Shown: piece after piece, positions 34,382-43,054 of the stretch
Layout of the letters: the number at the start of each line of letters is the position of its first letter
How positions within the stretch are numbered: position 1 is the stretch's first letter
Assembly: GCA_964501315.1 (NCBI GenBank)
Contig: CAZCSO010000011.1
Coordinates: forward strand, 1-60,028
DNA: 60,028 bases
Direction of reading: 5' to 3'
Source: UBA5603 sp964501315
Lineage (GTDB): Bacteria; Bacillota_I; Bacilli_A; Izemoplasmatales; Hujiaoplasmataceae
The notes under the pieces: generated by a model
The model's input: only the letters and a program-made list of their open reading frames with translations
Database searches by the model: none
Told to the model about the DNA's origin: nothing
Position numbers and translations under genes: made by a program

Positions 34382-35077
34382 ATGTGCGGTCGATTTAGTT
34401 ATGGCGTGTCCAAATCAGAATTAGAATTATACGTAACCAATGCCTTTCAGATTTCTGCAGTTCCCGATAACCTCACCATCCCTCGGTACAATGTCGCTCC
34501 CAGTCAAAAGGTCCTAGCAGTCATTCATGACGGCAGCCGTCACCGTTTAGGAGAAATCAAGTGGGGATATGTGCCGAGTTATTCGACCGATGAGTCGGTC
34601 GGTTATTCGATGATCAACGCACGAGCAGAAACCATTCGTGAAAAATTTGCGTTTCAACACGCGTTTAAAACCCGCCGTTGTGTTATTCTTGCGGATGGTT
34701 TTTACGAATGGGATCATCATGGGAAACTCAAAACACCGTACCGATTCACTCTTAAAAGACCATCTTTGTTTGCCATGGCCGGATTGTGGAGCAGTCATGT
34801 TAAACCAGATGGATCAAAGCACTATACTTGTACGATCATCACATGCGAAGCGAATGAATTGTTATCATCGGTTCATGATCGAATGCCGGTTATTTTTGAT
34901 GACGAGACTGCACGAGCTTGGCTAAATCCAAACGAAATGAACTACGACCATCTTCATCAACTCTTACAACCGTATCCTGCCAATAATATGAATATATGGG
35001 AAATTTCATCGAAAATCAACAACCCACAGTGCGATGATAAAGAATGTGTTGAACCCATAAAAAAATCACCGAATTAA
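34382..35077 (+). CDS. SRAP (HMCES/YedK) abasic-site protein
   Basis: SRAP proteins protect single-stranded DNA at abasic sites by forming a covalent thiazolidine link through the N-terminal cysteine. The 231-residue protein begins MCGRFS, leaving Cys2 at the end after methionine removal, and has the other active residues: the asparagine in MINARAET, the glutamate in GFYEW and the histidine in SSVHDRMPVIF. GGAAGGATG lies before the ATG, 57 bases after ffh. Its 3' end holds a minus-strand terminator. Confidence 0.95.
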   Translation: MCGRFSYGVSKSELELYVTNAFQISAVPDNLTIPRYNVAPSQKVLAVIHDGSRHRLGEIKWGYVPSYSTDESVGYSMINARAETIREKFAFQHAFKTRRCVILADGFYEWDHHGKLKTPYRFTLKRPSLFAMAGLWSSHVKPDGSKHYTCTIITCEANELLSSVHDRMPVIFDDETARAWLNPNEMNYDHLHQLLQPYPANNMNIWEISSKINNPQCDDKECVEPIKKSPN

Positions 35078-35086
35078 CGGTGATTT
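35059..35086 (-). terminator. Terminator of the minus-strand Cof-type gene
   Basis: AAATCACCG and its complement CGGTGATTT form a 9-base-pair stem. On the minus strand it is followed by seven Ts, on the plus strand only by a short T run, so it mainly ends the phosphatase gene, inside the 3' end of the SRAP gene. Confidence 0.75.
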
Positions 35087-35903
35087 AAAGTTCAAGAAAT
35101 GATTTGATAAAATGCGCAACGGCATTGTCTCTCGGTCCTTCGGACAATATAATGTCGGCGGCGGATAGTAAGTCGGGATGGGCTCCTGCAACGGCTACAC
35201 CCACCTCCGCCAGTTGAATCATATCGATGTCGTTATGGCCATCGCCAATGGCGACGATTTGATCAGGGGCGACGTTGAGATACTCAGCTACGTATTGCAA
35301 GGCGGTGCCTTTGTTGTTTTTTGGGGTATAGATTTCGATAATGGAGTCAAATTCTCCGTGTAAATTCCAAATTCTTGAAAGGACTTCTCCCTTGTATTTT
35401 TTTTGGACGTAATTACTGATGGCTTGGCCGCTCCCTTGTTTCCCAATAATGATAAATCCGTTAGGATCTTCTTTCAAGGTATCCTTCAAATGGCCTAAGG
35501 ACAGTTGTGAATCGGGAGTTTTGTGAAGCAAGGGTTCAATTTCAACCTCTTCTTCAAACAAATAGATATGATCGCCTACTTCACTAAACGCATTTCGAAT
35601 TAAATTGACATTGGTTTCAAAGATATCAATGATGTATTCTTTAGGAATAGTAAGGTTGACCACAGGAAAGGTTTTATCGAGCGGATGCGTGATTAAACCA
35701 CCATTGTAGTTGATAATCGGAGTGGTCAAATCAAACGCTTCATAAGCAAACCGACTGCTTCGGTAAGGTCTTCCCGTCGCGATGACGACAAGATGACCCA
35801 GGGATTGGATGTGTTTGATGGTTTGAATGACCTCTTCGTTCAGTGTGTTGAAATCATATAGCAAGGTTCCATCGAGGTCAATGGCAAACAGATATTTTTT
35901 CAT
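35085..35903 (-). CDS. Cof-type HAD phosphatase
   Basis: A haloacid dehalogenase hydrolase of the Cof (IIB) type, which dephosphorylates sugar phosphates or related metabolites. The 272 residues have motif I FAIDLDGTLLYD, motif II ATGRPYRS, and motifs III/IV IVAIGDGHNDIDMIQLAEVGVAVAGA (given in part: GDGHNDIDM). The open frame extends 66 codons upstream with no family similarity and crosses the promoter, so the ATG at 35903, with AGAGGT before it, is chosen. The substrate is unknown. Confidence 0.92.
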   Translation of the reverse strand: MKKYLFAIDLDGTLLYDFNTLNEEVIQTIKHIQSLGHLVVIATGRPYRSSRFAYEAFDLTTPIINYNGGLITHPLDKTFPVVNLTIPKEYIIDIFETNVNLIRNAFSEVGDHIYLFEEEVEIEPLLHKTPDSQLSLGHLKDTLKEDPNGFIIIGKQGSGQAISNYVQKKYKGEVLSRIWNLHGEFDSIIEIYTPKNNKGTALQYVAEYLNVAPDQIVAIGDGHNDIDMIQLAEVGVAVAGAHPDLLSAADIILSEGPRDNAVAHFIKSFLEL

Positions 35904-35928
35904 AAGGTTACCTCTTAAGTTATTGATT

Positions 35929-35957
35929 ATTATCTCACAAGCCCATGGTTTTTGCAA
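35929..35957 (-). promoter_or_regulatory. Promoter of the Cof-type phosphatase
   Basis: Minus strand TTGCAA (35957-35952), 17-base spacer, GATAAT (35934-35929). It diverges from the membrane protein-ftsK promoter. Confidence 0.65.
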
Positions 35958-35984
35958 TCGATAATGATACAACCTCATGAAATA

Positions 35985-35993
35985 TGATATAAT
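35985..35993 (+). promoter_or_regulatory. Extended minus-10 promoter of the membrane protein-ftsK operon
   Basis: TGATATAAT, identical to the element before ftsY, lies 30 bases before the start codon at 36023. No clear minus-35 box. Confidence 0.65.
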
Positions 35994-36022
35994 AGACGTT
36001 AACATGGTGAGAGGTGTTTTGA

Positions 36023-36856
36023 ATGGGATTTTATCTGAGTATCGTTCAATATCAATACATGCATTTAGCGATTGAATGGAAAACCATTCAGCCTTTTGCA
36101 TTGGGTGTCGCCACGGGGTTTGTCTTGTTTGGTTTAATGATTGGTTTTGTCCTAATCACCGGACGTAAAAAGCAAACCAAAATCTATCGTAGCAAAGAAA
36201 CACCCTTGATGGAAGAAGCCATTCAACAAATGATCGAAAACAAACAAAATCAATTGGTTGATACGGCGCGAATCGCCGATAACGCTTATTTTCGTGTGGC
36301 ATTCGAGTTGTCGATTGAATTGATTACCGATATTGCCAAGTATTATTTTCCCGATTCAAAGTATCCTTTGTACGAATTATCGATTGAAGAATTGTTGAGT
36401 TTGAATTACTATATTACAAAACGATTGGAAAAAATCGTTAACAGTCGTTTCATTCGGCACTTCAAGAACTATCGAATTTCAACCATAGTTAATTTGTTAA
36501 ACAAGAAAAAAGCCATCGAAAATTCCAAACTGATGAAACTGAGTCGACAAATGAAGGTTTCCAAGCTATTGTCCATCGGTAAAACGGTATTAAACTATGC
36601 GAATCCGGTATTTTGGTTTCGAAAACTCGCTATTAAGCCGTCTGCGACACTCTTGACAAAAGAGGCTTGTAAACTCATAATTGAAATTGTGGGAGAAGAA
36701 ACCAATAAACTTTACAGTAAAAAGATGTTCGAGACTCCGGAGGACTTGGCAGTAGTCGAAGCCAAATTTGATCAAGAGTTATCGGAAGAAGCTGATTTGT
36801 TAGAGATTAATCAAGGGAGTGATGAGGATGTTATTCAAGAAAAAAAGAAACGTTGA
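36023..36856 (+). CDS. Single-pass membrane protein of unknown function, upstream of ftsK
   Basis: I do not recognise this 277-residue family. One membrane helix lies at about residues 25-46, followed by GRKKQTK, which puts the N terminus outside and the long C-terminal part inside by the positive-inside rule. The cytoplasmic part is charged and mostly helical and ends in an acidic stretch and EKKKR. GAGAGGTG lies before the ATG. The gene overlaps ftsK by 29 bases, and that FtsK lacks its own membrane helices, so this protein may anchor or partner it. That link is inference. Confidence 0.78.
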   Translation: MGFYLSIVQYQYMHLAIEWKTIQPFALGVATGFVLFGLMIGFVLITGRKKQTKIYRSKETPLMEEAIQQMIENKQNQLVDTARIADNAYFRVAFELSIELITDIAKYYFPDSKYPLYELSIEELLSLNYYITKRLEKIVNSRFIRHFKNYRISTIVNLLNKKKAIENSKLMKLSRQMKVSKLLSIGKTVLNYANPVFWFRKLAIKPSATLLTKEACKLIIEIVGEETNKLYSKKMFETPEDLAVVEAKFDQELSEEADLLEINQGSDEDVIQEKKKR

Positions 36857-38978
36857 ACGCATCGTTCCTGGCTACGCACGTAGTGAAGATACCCGTCCGT
36901 TTTTTATTCCGAAATTATCGAAAATGTCGGACTCTGAAACATTGAAACGGCAATTTGTATCTCCCATTTTTGGTAAATCTGTCAAAGACGAAGTCGTGAT
37001 TGAAAACGACCGAAAGTATTTCGGTGATATTGACAAGAAGTACGATGCTTTTCGTAAGACCAAGAAACTGACAAAAGAAGAGGCTAAAAAACGGTACGGG
37101 GATTCGTATTATGAGTTTCATGCCATTAGCAACGCCGATAAACAAAAAATCCTATCCGGTGAAATTGATATCGCCGATTTACAACGCAATAAAAAAGAAA
37201 CCGATGTATTGGTTGACGAACACATCGATGATCGTCTCGATCATGGAACCGATGAAGTTTCCATCGATGAATTTTTCAAGGCGGTTGCGGCTCAGGACGA
37301 TAATCAACCCGATTTTGATGACGTCACCAATCCACTCGACGACTTCTCGATTGAAGACGATGGCAAACTCGATATCAACCGATTTGGCCCCATTGAAGAA
37401 GAAGATGCGTCCGTTCTCTTTCAAGAAAACGAGGAAGTTCCTTCGGAAATCAAAAAAAGCGAACCGTCCTTCACAGAAGTCAAACCCGACCCAGAAACGG
37501 CAAAACGTTTAGAACAATATCGAGAACAAATTGTTAACCATTTTGATCGTTATCGATTGCCATCGATATCGCTCTTAAAAAAATCCGATAAAAAGGCAGA
37601 TGAATCCAACGACTGGATTCAAACCAACATCGACATTATCAATCAAACCATGATTGCCTTTGATATCAGCGGTGAAGTATCAAACTATACGAAAGGCCCG
37701 ACGGTCACACGTTATGAAATCTCGTTGGGATCCGGCGTTCCGACGAAAAAAATAACAGCTATTTCCGATAACATTCAGATGAATTTAGCTGCGTTTTCGA
37801 TTCGTATCGAAGCCCCCATTCCCGGAAAAACCACTATTGGTATTGAGGTTCCTAACAAAGTCAGAGAATCGGTTTGCTTCGGTGATGTGATCGATAATCC
37901 TCGGTTCTTACAATCAAAAGATCCCTTATTGTTAGGGATTGGATTGGACATTGATGCTAATCCCGTGTACACATCGATTGAAGCCATGCCTCATGGATTG
38001 GTCGCTGGGTCAACTCAAAGCGGTAAGTCGGTATGCATCGCTTCCATGATTGCCTCAATTCTCTATAAAAACCGTCCCGATGAAGTGAAATTGTTATTGA
38101 TTGATCCGAAAAAGGTTGATTTGCAACAATTCGCCGATATTCCTCATTTGATTACCCCGATTATTGACGATACCAAGATTGCAGTTGAAGCCTTGAAATG
38201 GGCTGTAACCGAAATGGAACGCCGTTACGACGTCTTAAAAAAATTCAAATCAATTAACGTCAAAGATTATTACGAACGCAAAATCAATGATGTCGAATTT
38301 GAAGCGATGCCACGGATCGTCATCATTGTCGAAGAAGCTTCCGATTTGCTCATCAATGGCGGACCCGAAGTCGAAGAACAAATCTTAAGACTGACGCAAA
38401 AATCACGTGCCGTTGGCATTCATTTGATTTTGGCGACACAACGTCCTTCTGCCGATATCTTAAAAGGCGCCATTAAAGCGAATATCCCAACCCGGTTCGC
38501 CTTCCGAGTTCCGTCCTCTACGGATTCAATGGTCGTATTGGATACCCCCGGAGCTGATAAATTATTAGGGCAAGGTGACATGTTGCTATCTGAAAATGGT
38601 AAGATTCGACGTCTTCAAGGGGCGTATTTATCAACCTCTGAAATTGAAGCGATTACCGATTTTATCAAAGGACAAGCGTACCCTCAGTACGTCTTTACTC
38701 ATGAAGCATTAATAAAGACGAGCAAAGAAGTTGCTTCTGCTCAAGAAATCGACGAACTGTTTAAGGACGTTGCCCGTTACGTTGTCGACGAAGAAAAATG
38801 CTCACTTAATAAAATTACACAGGAATTTCAAATTGGCTTTAATCGTGCTAACCAAATAGTGGCCACGATGGAACTCTATGGCATTGTGTCTCAAAACGTT
38901 GGAACCAAGCCTCGCGAGGTATTGGTTTCCACGGAACGATTGGAAGCGCTTCTAGAAAAGTTAGGACAAACCTCATGA
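36828..38978 (+). CDS. ftsK: FtsK/SpoIIIE DNA translocase without membrane domain
   Basis: FtsK/SpoIIIE pumps DNA to finish chromosome segregation at division. The 716-residue protein has the motor: VAGSTQSGKS (Walker A, K400), DPKKVDLQQF, IVEEASDLL (Walker B, with EE where DE is common), LATQRPSADILKGAIKAN and LLGQGDMLL. A C-terminal winged-helix gamma domain (NKITQEFQIGFNRANQIV) reads polar DNA sequences. The N-terminal 230 residues are charged and acidic with no hydrophobic helix, unlike the four-helix membrane domain of normal FtsK. Starts at GTG 36819, ATG 36822 and ATG 36828 are possible; AAGGGAG fits 36828 best. Confidence 0.93.
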   Translation: MLFKKKRNVERIVPGYARSEDTRPFFIPKLSKMSDSETLKRQFVSPIFGKSVKDEVVIENDRKYFGDIDKKYDAFRKTKKLTKEEAKKRYGDSYYEFHAISNADKQKILSGEIDIADLQRNKKETDVLVDEHIDDRLDHGTDEVSIDEFFKAVAAQDDNQPDFDDVTNPLDDFSIEDDGKLDINRFGPIEEEDASVLFQENEEVPSEIKKSEPSFTEVKPDPETAKRLEQYREQIVNHFDRYRLPSISLLKKSDKKADESNDWIQTNIDIINQTMIAFDISGEVSNYTKGPTVTRYEISLGSGVPTKKITAISDNIQMNLAAFSIRIEAPIPGKTTIGIEVPNKVRESVCFGDVIDNPRFLQSKDPLLLGIGLDIDANPVYTSIEAMPHGLVAGSTQSGKSVCIASMIASILYKNRPDEVKLLLIDPKKVDLQQFADIPHLITPIIDDTKIAVEALKWAVTEMERRYDVLKKFKSINVKDYYERKINDVEFEAMPRIVIIVEEASDLLINGGPEVEEQILRLTQKSRAVGIHLILATQRPSADILKGAIKANIPTRFAFRVPSSTDSMVVLDTPGADKLLGQGDMLLSENGKIRRLQGAYLSTSEIEAITDFIKGQAYPQYVFTHEALIKTSKEVASAQEIDELFKDVARYVVDEEKCSLNKITQEFQIGFNRANQIVATMELYGIVSQNVGTKPREVLVSTERLEALLEKLGQTS

Positions 38979-39775
38979 TGACAATGGATGAAAACGAACC
39001 CATCATACCAGTTGAGGAACACGAACAAACGGATAATAAATGGAATCGAAGAGTGGCGTTCAAACGCCTCGAAATCATCGTTTCGTCCGTGATTGTTTTG
39101 TTGCTCATAACCATAAATCAAGGTCAAAAACTATTTTTGTTCGACTTTATGAGCGACACCTATGAAACCGATGGGTTACGCACGCTCTTCTCGACCAAAC
39201 TAGTCGGCTATTTGATTTACGGTTTTTTATTGTTTATCTTGATTGTATCGATTATCTATCCCGAGTTGATTAAGAAAAACCCATCGGAATCGCTTCAAAG
39301 AAAATGGTTTGATTTTTTTGATTTGATTGGCGTAGTACCGATTTTCTTAATGGCTGTCGTAATCCTCAATTCCTACTTTTACAGCCCCGCCATTGTTCAT
39401 GGACCTTCCATGGAACCGACTTTTTATGAAGGAAATGTGGTCATCATTCGCCTCGAACAAGACCCCTATCAAACCAATGAAGTCGTCATCTATGACCGTG
39501 GTGATGCGTTGTTAATCAAACGAATTGTTGCGGTTGCCGGCGATACCCTTGTCGTCGATGAAACAGGCGTTACCATTAATGGTGCTCTGATGGATTACGA
39601 AGGCAATGAATGGCAATATCATAATTATAACGGCGTGATACCGGATAATATGTATTTTTTAGTGGGCGACAATGACGCGTATTCGAATGATTCGCGTTAC
39701 TTTGGCTTGGTGAGTGAAGACGATTTGTTAGGCGAAGTAGTCTTTACCTTCAATAACGGAAGGGATGATGGTTGA
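38975..39775 (+). CDS. lepB: Signal peptidase I
   Basis: LepB removes signal peptides outside the membrane. The 266-residue protein has the Ser-Lys dyad: S145 in HGPSMEPT and K182 in LLIKRIVAVAGD, plus box E GDNDAYSNDSRYFGLV. It has three hydrophobic segments (about 33-48, 76-95 and 118-138), more than the single anchor of most Gram-positive enzymes. The start overlaps the ftsK stop by four bases; later in-frame ATGs at 38978 and 38984 are possible. Confidence 0.93.
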   Translation: MMTMDENEPIIPVEEHEQTDNKWNRRVAFKRLEIIVSSVIVLLLITINQGQKLFLFDFMSDTYETDGLRTLFSTKLVGYLIYGFLLFILIVSIIYPELIKKNPSESLQRKWFDFFDLIGVVPIFLMAVVILNSYFYSPAIVHGPSMEPTFYEGNVVIIRLEQDPYQTNEVVIYDRGDALLIKRIVAVAGDTLVVDETGVTINGALMDYEGNEWQYHNYNGVIPDNMYFLVGDNDAYSNDSRYFGLVSEDDLLGEVVFTFNNGRDDG

Positions 39776-40626
39776 TGAGTGTGATTCAATGGTTCCCCGG
39801 TCACATGGCGAAAGCCAGACGCCAAGTGGAAGAAAAACTTAATCTCATCGATATCGTGTTTGTATTGCTTGACGCCAGAGCACCAAAGGCTTCACAAAAC
39901 CCGATGTTGTACGACATTATCAAACACAAACCCATGCTGTACATTCTCAATAAAGCCGATTTAGCGGATCAAAACTGTTTGTCGTCATGGATTGCCTATT
40001 TTGAAAAACAAGCCATTCCCGCCATCGCGATGAATTCTCTTGAAGGGAATGCCACCAAGGAAATTGTTTCAAAAGCGAAAAAAATACTCAAACCGTTGTT
40101 TGACAAAGAGGCTTCGAAAGGTTTAAAATCACGTCCTTTTCGAGCAATGGTCTTAGGAATTCCTAATGTTGGGAAATCGGCTTTCATCAATCGCTTGGCC
40201 AACCGAGTGGTCGCTTCTACCGGAGATAAACCGGGAGTAACCAAGGCGCAGAAGTATATTCGTGTTGAATCCGATTTTGAATTGATGGATAATCCTGGTA
40301 TTTTATGGCCAAAATTCGAAGATCCCGATGTTGCCTATAAATTGGCGCTTTTGGGATCCATCAAAGATGATACGTTGCCCATGGATGATGTGGTTTTATA
40401 TGGATTAAACTATCTGAATAAAGTATATCCGGGCCGAATAGAAGAACGTTATCATATTGAGAAGGTCAATCCCGACCACTTCGTAGAAACGCTTGATGCA
40501 ATTGCTCACCAACGAAAAGCGTATCTTCCCGGTAAAGAAATTGATTATGAGCGTGTTATGAACGGCTTTTTATACGACCTTCGTCATAATAAACTTGGGC
40601 CCATCTGTTTAGAGAGTGCTGATTGA
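39775..40626 (+). CDS. rbgA: Ribosome biogenesis GTPase RbgA (YlqF)
   Basis: RbgA helps late assembly of the large ribosomal subunit. The 283-residue protein is a circularly permuted GTPase: the N terminus QWFPGHMAKARRQ, then G4 NKADLAD, then G1 GIPNVGKSAFINRL and G3 DNPGI, followed by the helical RNA-binding C terminus. The ATG at 39775 shares one base with the lepB stop (TGATG). GGAAGGGATGATGG lies upstream. rbgA-rnhB is the same pairing as in Bacillus subtilis. Confidence 0.95.
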   Translation: MSVIQWFPGHMAKARRQVEEKLNLIDIVFVLLDARAPKASQNPMLYDIIKHKPMLYILNKADLADQNCLSSWIAYFEKQAIPAIAMNSLEGNATKEIVSKAKKILKPLFDKEASKGLKSRPFRAMVLGIPNVGKSAFINRLANRVVASTGDKPGVTKAQKYIRVESDFELMDNPGILWPKFEDPDVAYKLALLGSIKDDTLPMDDVVLYGLNYLNKVYPGRIEERYHIEKVNPDHFVETLDAIAHQRKAYLPGKEIDYERVMNGFLYDLRHNKLGPICLESAD

Positions 40627-40628
40627 GT

Positions 40629-41249
40629 ATGTATGAATATGAAACGTCTTTAACCGAGAAGGGGTACCATTTTATTTGCGGTGTCGACGAAGCCGGACGC
40701 GGTCCTTTAGCCGGACCGGTCGTTGCCGGAGCGGTTATATTAAATCAAAATGATAGAATTGAAGGGTTAAATGATTCGAAACAACTTACCGATAAAAAAA
40801 GACGACTGCTTTTTAACGAAATTAAACAACGCGCACTAGCGTATGGCATTGGCTTTGTGTTTCCCGATGAAATTGATCGCATCAATATCTACCAAGCATC
40901 TAAAAAAGCTATGCTACTAGCCATTGAAGCCATGGCAGTGAAACCGGATTGTTTGTTGACGGATGCGATGCCGATAACGACTTTAGCCATTCCGGTATTA
41001 CCGATTATCAAAGGCGACACGTTGAGCGCATCGATTGCGGCAGGGTCCATTCTAGCCAAAGTGACGAGAGATGACTATATGATTCAAATGGCCAGTACGT
41101 ATCCTCACTATGGATTTGATGTACACAAAGGGTATCCTACGAAACAACATAAAGAAGCCTTGGCGCTTTGGGGAGTTACGCCATTGCACCGGAAAAGTTA
41201 TCATCCTGTCAAAACCATCATCGAACAACAATTAAGTTTGAATTTGTGA
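40629..41249 (+). CDS. rnhB: Ribonuclease HII
   Basis: RNase HII cuts RNA in RNA-DNA hybrids and removes single ribonucleotides. The 206-residue protein has the active-site segment CGVDEAGRGPLAGPVV (D20, E21), the SKQLTDKKR segment, LLTDAM with the third acidic residue, and GSILAKVTRD. A TTG at 40623 is in frame, but the ATG at 40629 is chosen for position and codon. It starts 2 bases after rbgA. Confidence 0.95.
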   Translation: MYEYETSLTEKGYHFICGVDEAGRGPLAGPVVAGAVILNQNDRIEGLNDSKQLTDKKRRLLFNEIKQRALAYGIGFVFPDEIDRINIYQASKKAMLLAIEAMAVKPDCLLTDAMPITTLAIPVLPIIKGDTLSASIAAGSILAKVTRDDYMIQMASTYPHYGFDVHKGYPTKQHKEALALWGVTPLHRKSYHPVKTIIEQQLSLNL

Positions 41250-41260
41250 AAGAGGTACGC

Positions 41261-41935
41261 ATGATTAAGGCATTAATATTTGATTTAGATGGTACGCTTC
41301 TCGATACCATCGATGATATTTCTGAAAGCATGAATGAAGCATTGATCTCGCTTGGATTAACAGGTTATTCGACCGATGATTACAAGCGTTTTGTCGGCAT
41401 GGGTGTTGACCGATTGGTGGATGAGGTTTTATCAAACCAGTCAGCGGACCCGTCGTTCTTTGACTCCATAAAAACACGTTATTTAGCGAATTACACGCAA
41501 AAACGCGATGAGATAACGAAACCATATTCCGGCATTTTACCATTGCTCGATGAAATGATTCAAAAACAAATTAAGGTCGCGGTATTATCAAACAAACCGG
41601 ATGTCGATACACAAGCGGTGATTGCCCATTATTTTCCAACGTATCCTTTCGCTGTTGTGATGGGAAAAAAACCCGATTACCCGATTAAACCCAATCCGAA
41701 AAGCGTTCATGAGATCATGGCCACTTTGGGCGTTGCCAACGATGAAATTTTATACATTGGTGATACCGGAACCGATATGATGACAGCAAAAAACGCGAAT
41801 TTGCCCGCGGTTGGCGTGCTATGGGGATTCCGTCAAAAAGACGAACTGTTACGAAATGGCGCTGACTATATTATCAATCATCCCAGCGAATTGTTAACCA
41901 TTATCGAAAGGATAAACCATGATTCTGTCAGTTGA
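41261..41935 (+). CDS. HAD phosphatase, phosphoglycolate/pyrophosphatase type
   Basis: A 224-residue haloacid dehalogenase hydrolase with a small helical cap (Gph/PpaX type). Motif I is LIFDLDGTLLDT (D8, D10), motif II VLSNKPD, and motif IV YIGDTGTDMMTAKNA. It may remove phosphate from 2-phosphoglycolate or pyrophosphate; the residues do not settle which. AGAGG precedes the ATG at 41261; the frame is open further upstream inside rnhB without similarity. It overlaps tsaC by 17 bases. Confidence 0.88.
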   Translation: MIKALIFDLDGTLLDTIDDISESMNEALISLGLTGYSTDDYKRFVGMGVDRLVDEVLSNQSADPSFFDSIKTRYLANYTQKRDEITKPYSGILPLLDEMIQKQIKVAVLSNKPDVDTQAVIAHYFPTYPFAVVMGKKPDYPIKPNPKSVHEIMATLGVANDEILYIGDTGTDMMTAKNANLPAVGVLWGFRQKDELLRNGADYIINHPSELLTIIERINHDSVS

Positions 41936-42488
41936 AGAAGCGTTAAAACAATCGCTTCATAATAAGGTCATTATCTTCGAAACCGACACCGTTTATGGTG
42001 TGGGTTGTTTGGTCAATGATTTGGATTCCGTGAAACGAATCTATGAATTGAAGCGTCGTGAACCCGCTAAACCCATGGCACTGCTTTGTGCCAATTGGGA
42101 TCAAGTCAAATCGTTGGTTCAGGCTTACGAGCCGGCCAAAAAATGGGCTGATAAGTATTGGCCGGGGGCATTGACGTTGGTATTTCCCAAACAAGATAGT
42201 GTTGATGATCGAATTACGGCCAATCAAAAAACCGTAGGCATTCGTATTCCCGATTCTAAAGTCGCTTTGCGATTACTTGAGAAATTCGGACCAATGGTTG
42301 TGACGAGTTTAAATTTAAGTAACGAACCGGCCATTTTAACCTTTCATGATGCCCTCGCGTTTGAAAATGTTGTTGATTTTATTGTCAAAGGGAGCGATTT
42401 GTCAGGGATTGCTTCCACAGTATACGACCCCTTCAATCACAAGATTTACCGTCAAGGGCTTGTGATAATTGATGATACGAGTTTATAA
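41919..42488 (+). CDS. tsaC: L-threonylcarbamoyladenylate synthase (TsaC/YwlC)
   Basis: TsaC/Sua5 makes threonylcarbamoyl-AMP for the t6A modification of tRNAs that read ANN codons. The 189-residue protein has the YrdC-fold signature: FETDTVYGVGCL, KRREPAKPMALL, YWPGALTLVF, VGIRIPDS and TSLNLSNEPA. It lacks the extra Sua5 C-terminal domain. GAAAGGATAAACC lies before the ATG. The order with rpiB, upp and atp recalls the ywlC-ywlF-upp-atp region of Bacillus subtilis. Confidence 0.93.
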   Translation: MILSVEEALKQSLHNKVIIFETDTVYGVGCLVNDLDSVKRIYELKRREPAKPMALLCANWDQVKSLVQAYEPAKKWADKYWPGALTLVFPKQDSVDDRITANQKTVGIRIPDSKVALRLLEKFGPMVVTSLNLSNEPAILTFHDALAFENVVDFIVKGSDLSGIASTVYDPFNHKIYRQGLVIIDDTSL

Positions 42489-42514
42489 CTCTGATTGAAA
42501 TATTACGATTTTGT

Positions 42515-42543
42515 TTGTCAATGAAACCGTGTTTTGTTATAAT
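42515..42543 (+). promoter_or_regulatory. Promoter of the rpiB-upp-atp-dut operon
   Basis: TTGTCA (42515-42520), 17-base spacer, perfect TATAAT (42538-42543) with TG at 42535-42536. It is the only strong promoter before the ATP synthase genes. Confidence 0.85.
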
Positions 42544-42569
42544 TGTTATGGCCATTTATGGATTACTAA

Positions 42570-42587
42570 ATAATTATATATAATTAT
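42570..42587 (+). repeat. 18-bp AT palindrome in the rpiB leader
   Basis: ATAATTATATATAATTAT is a perfect palindrome of A and T only, between the transcription start and the AGGAGG of rpiB. It could be a weak hairpin or a protein site, or chance in an AT-rich leader. Confidence 0.4.
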
Positions 42588-42604
42588 ATTTTAGGAGGCC
42601 TTTG

Positions 42605-43054
42605 ATGAAAATTGCAATTGGAGCGGATCATGCTGGGTTTGTCTACAAAGAACCCATCATTCATTACTTGCAAGATCACGGTTACGACGTCATCGACGTT
42701 GGGACCAATTCAACGGTATCTACCGACTACCCAACATATGCTTTTAAGGTGGGGGAAACCGTCGCTACAAAAACAGCTGATTTGGGAATATTGATTTGTG
42801 GAACGGGAATAGGAATGTCCATTGCCGCCAATAAAGTTCCTGGCATTCGGGCTGCGGCCATTCAATCCACCTTCGCTGCACAAGCAACGAAAGAACACAA
42901 TCACGCCAATGTCCTGTGCGTTGGAACCAGAACCAACACGCTTGACGAAGTACTATCGTTTGTTTCTTTGTTCTTAGAAACCGCCTATTCAAACGGTGAA
43001 CGCCATTCAAAGCGCATCCAAATGATTTCGGAATATGAAAAGGAGAAACACTAA
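42605..43054 (+). CDS. rpiB: Ribose-5-phosphate isomerase B
   Basis: RpiB interconverts ribose 5-phosphate and ribulose 5-phosphate. The 149-residue protein begins MKIAIGADHAGF (H9), has ILICGTGIGMSIAANK with the catalytic C65, and EHNHANVLCVGTR. The related LacA/LacB isomerases lack this context. TAGGAGGCC places the start at ATG 42605, not the TTG 3 bases upstream. Its stop overlaps the upp start by one base (TAATG). Confidence 0.94.
   Translation: MKIAIGADHAGFVYKEPIIHYLQDHGYDVIDVGTNSTVSTDYPTYAFKVGETVATKTADLGILICGTGIGMSIAANKVPGIRAAAIQSTFAAQATKEHNHANVLCVGTRTNTLDEVLSFVSLFLETAYSNGERHSKRIQMISEYEKEKH

Noticed and set aside
35904..36101. 66-codon N-terminal extension of the Cof-type phosphatase
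   Set aside because: It crosses the promoter region, has no family similarity, and the ATG at 35903 has a proper ribosome binding site directly before motif I.
42570..42587. Terminator in the rpiB leader
   Set aside because: The palindrome is only A and T and is not followed by a T run before the ribosome binding site, so it would not terminate efficiently.
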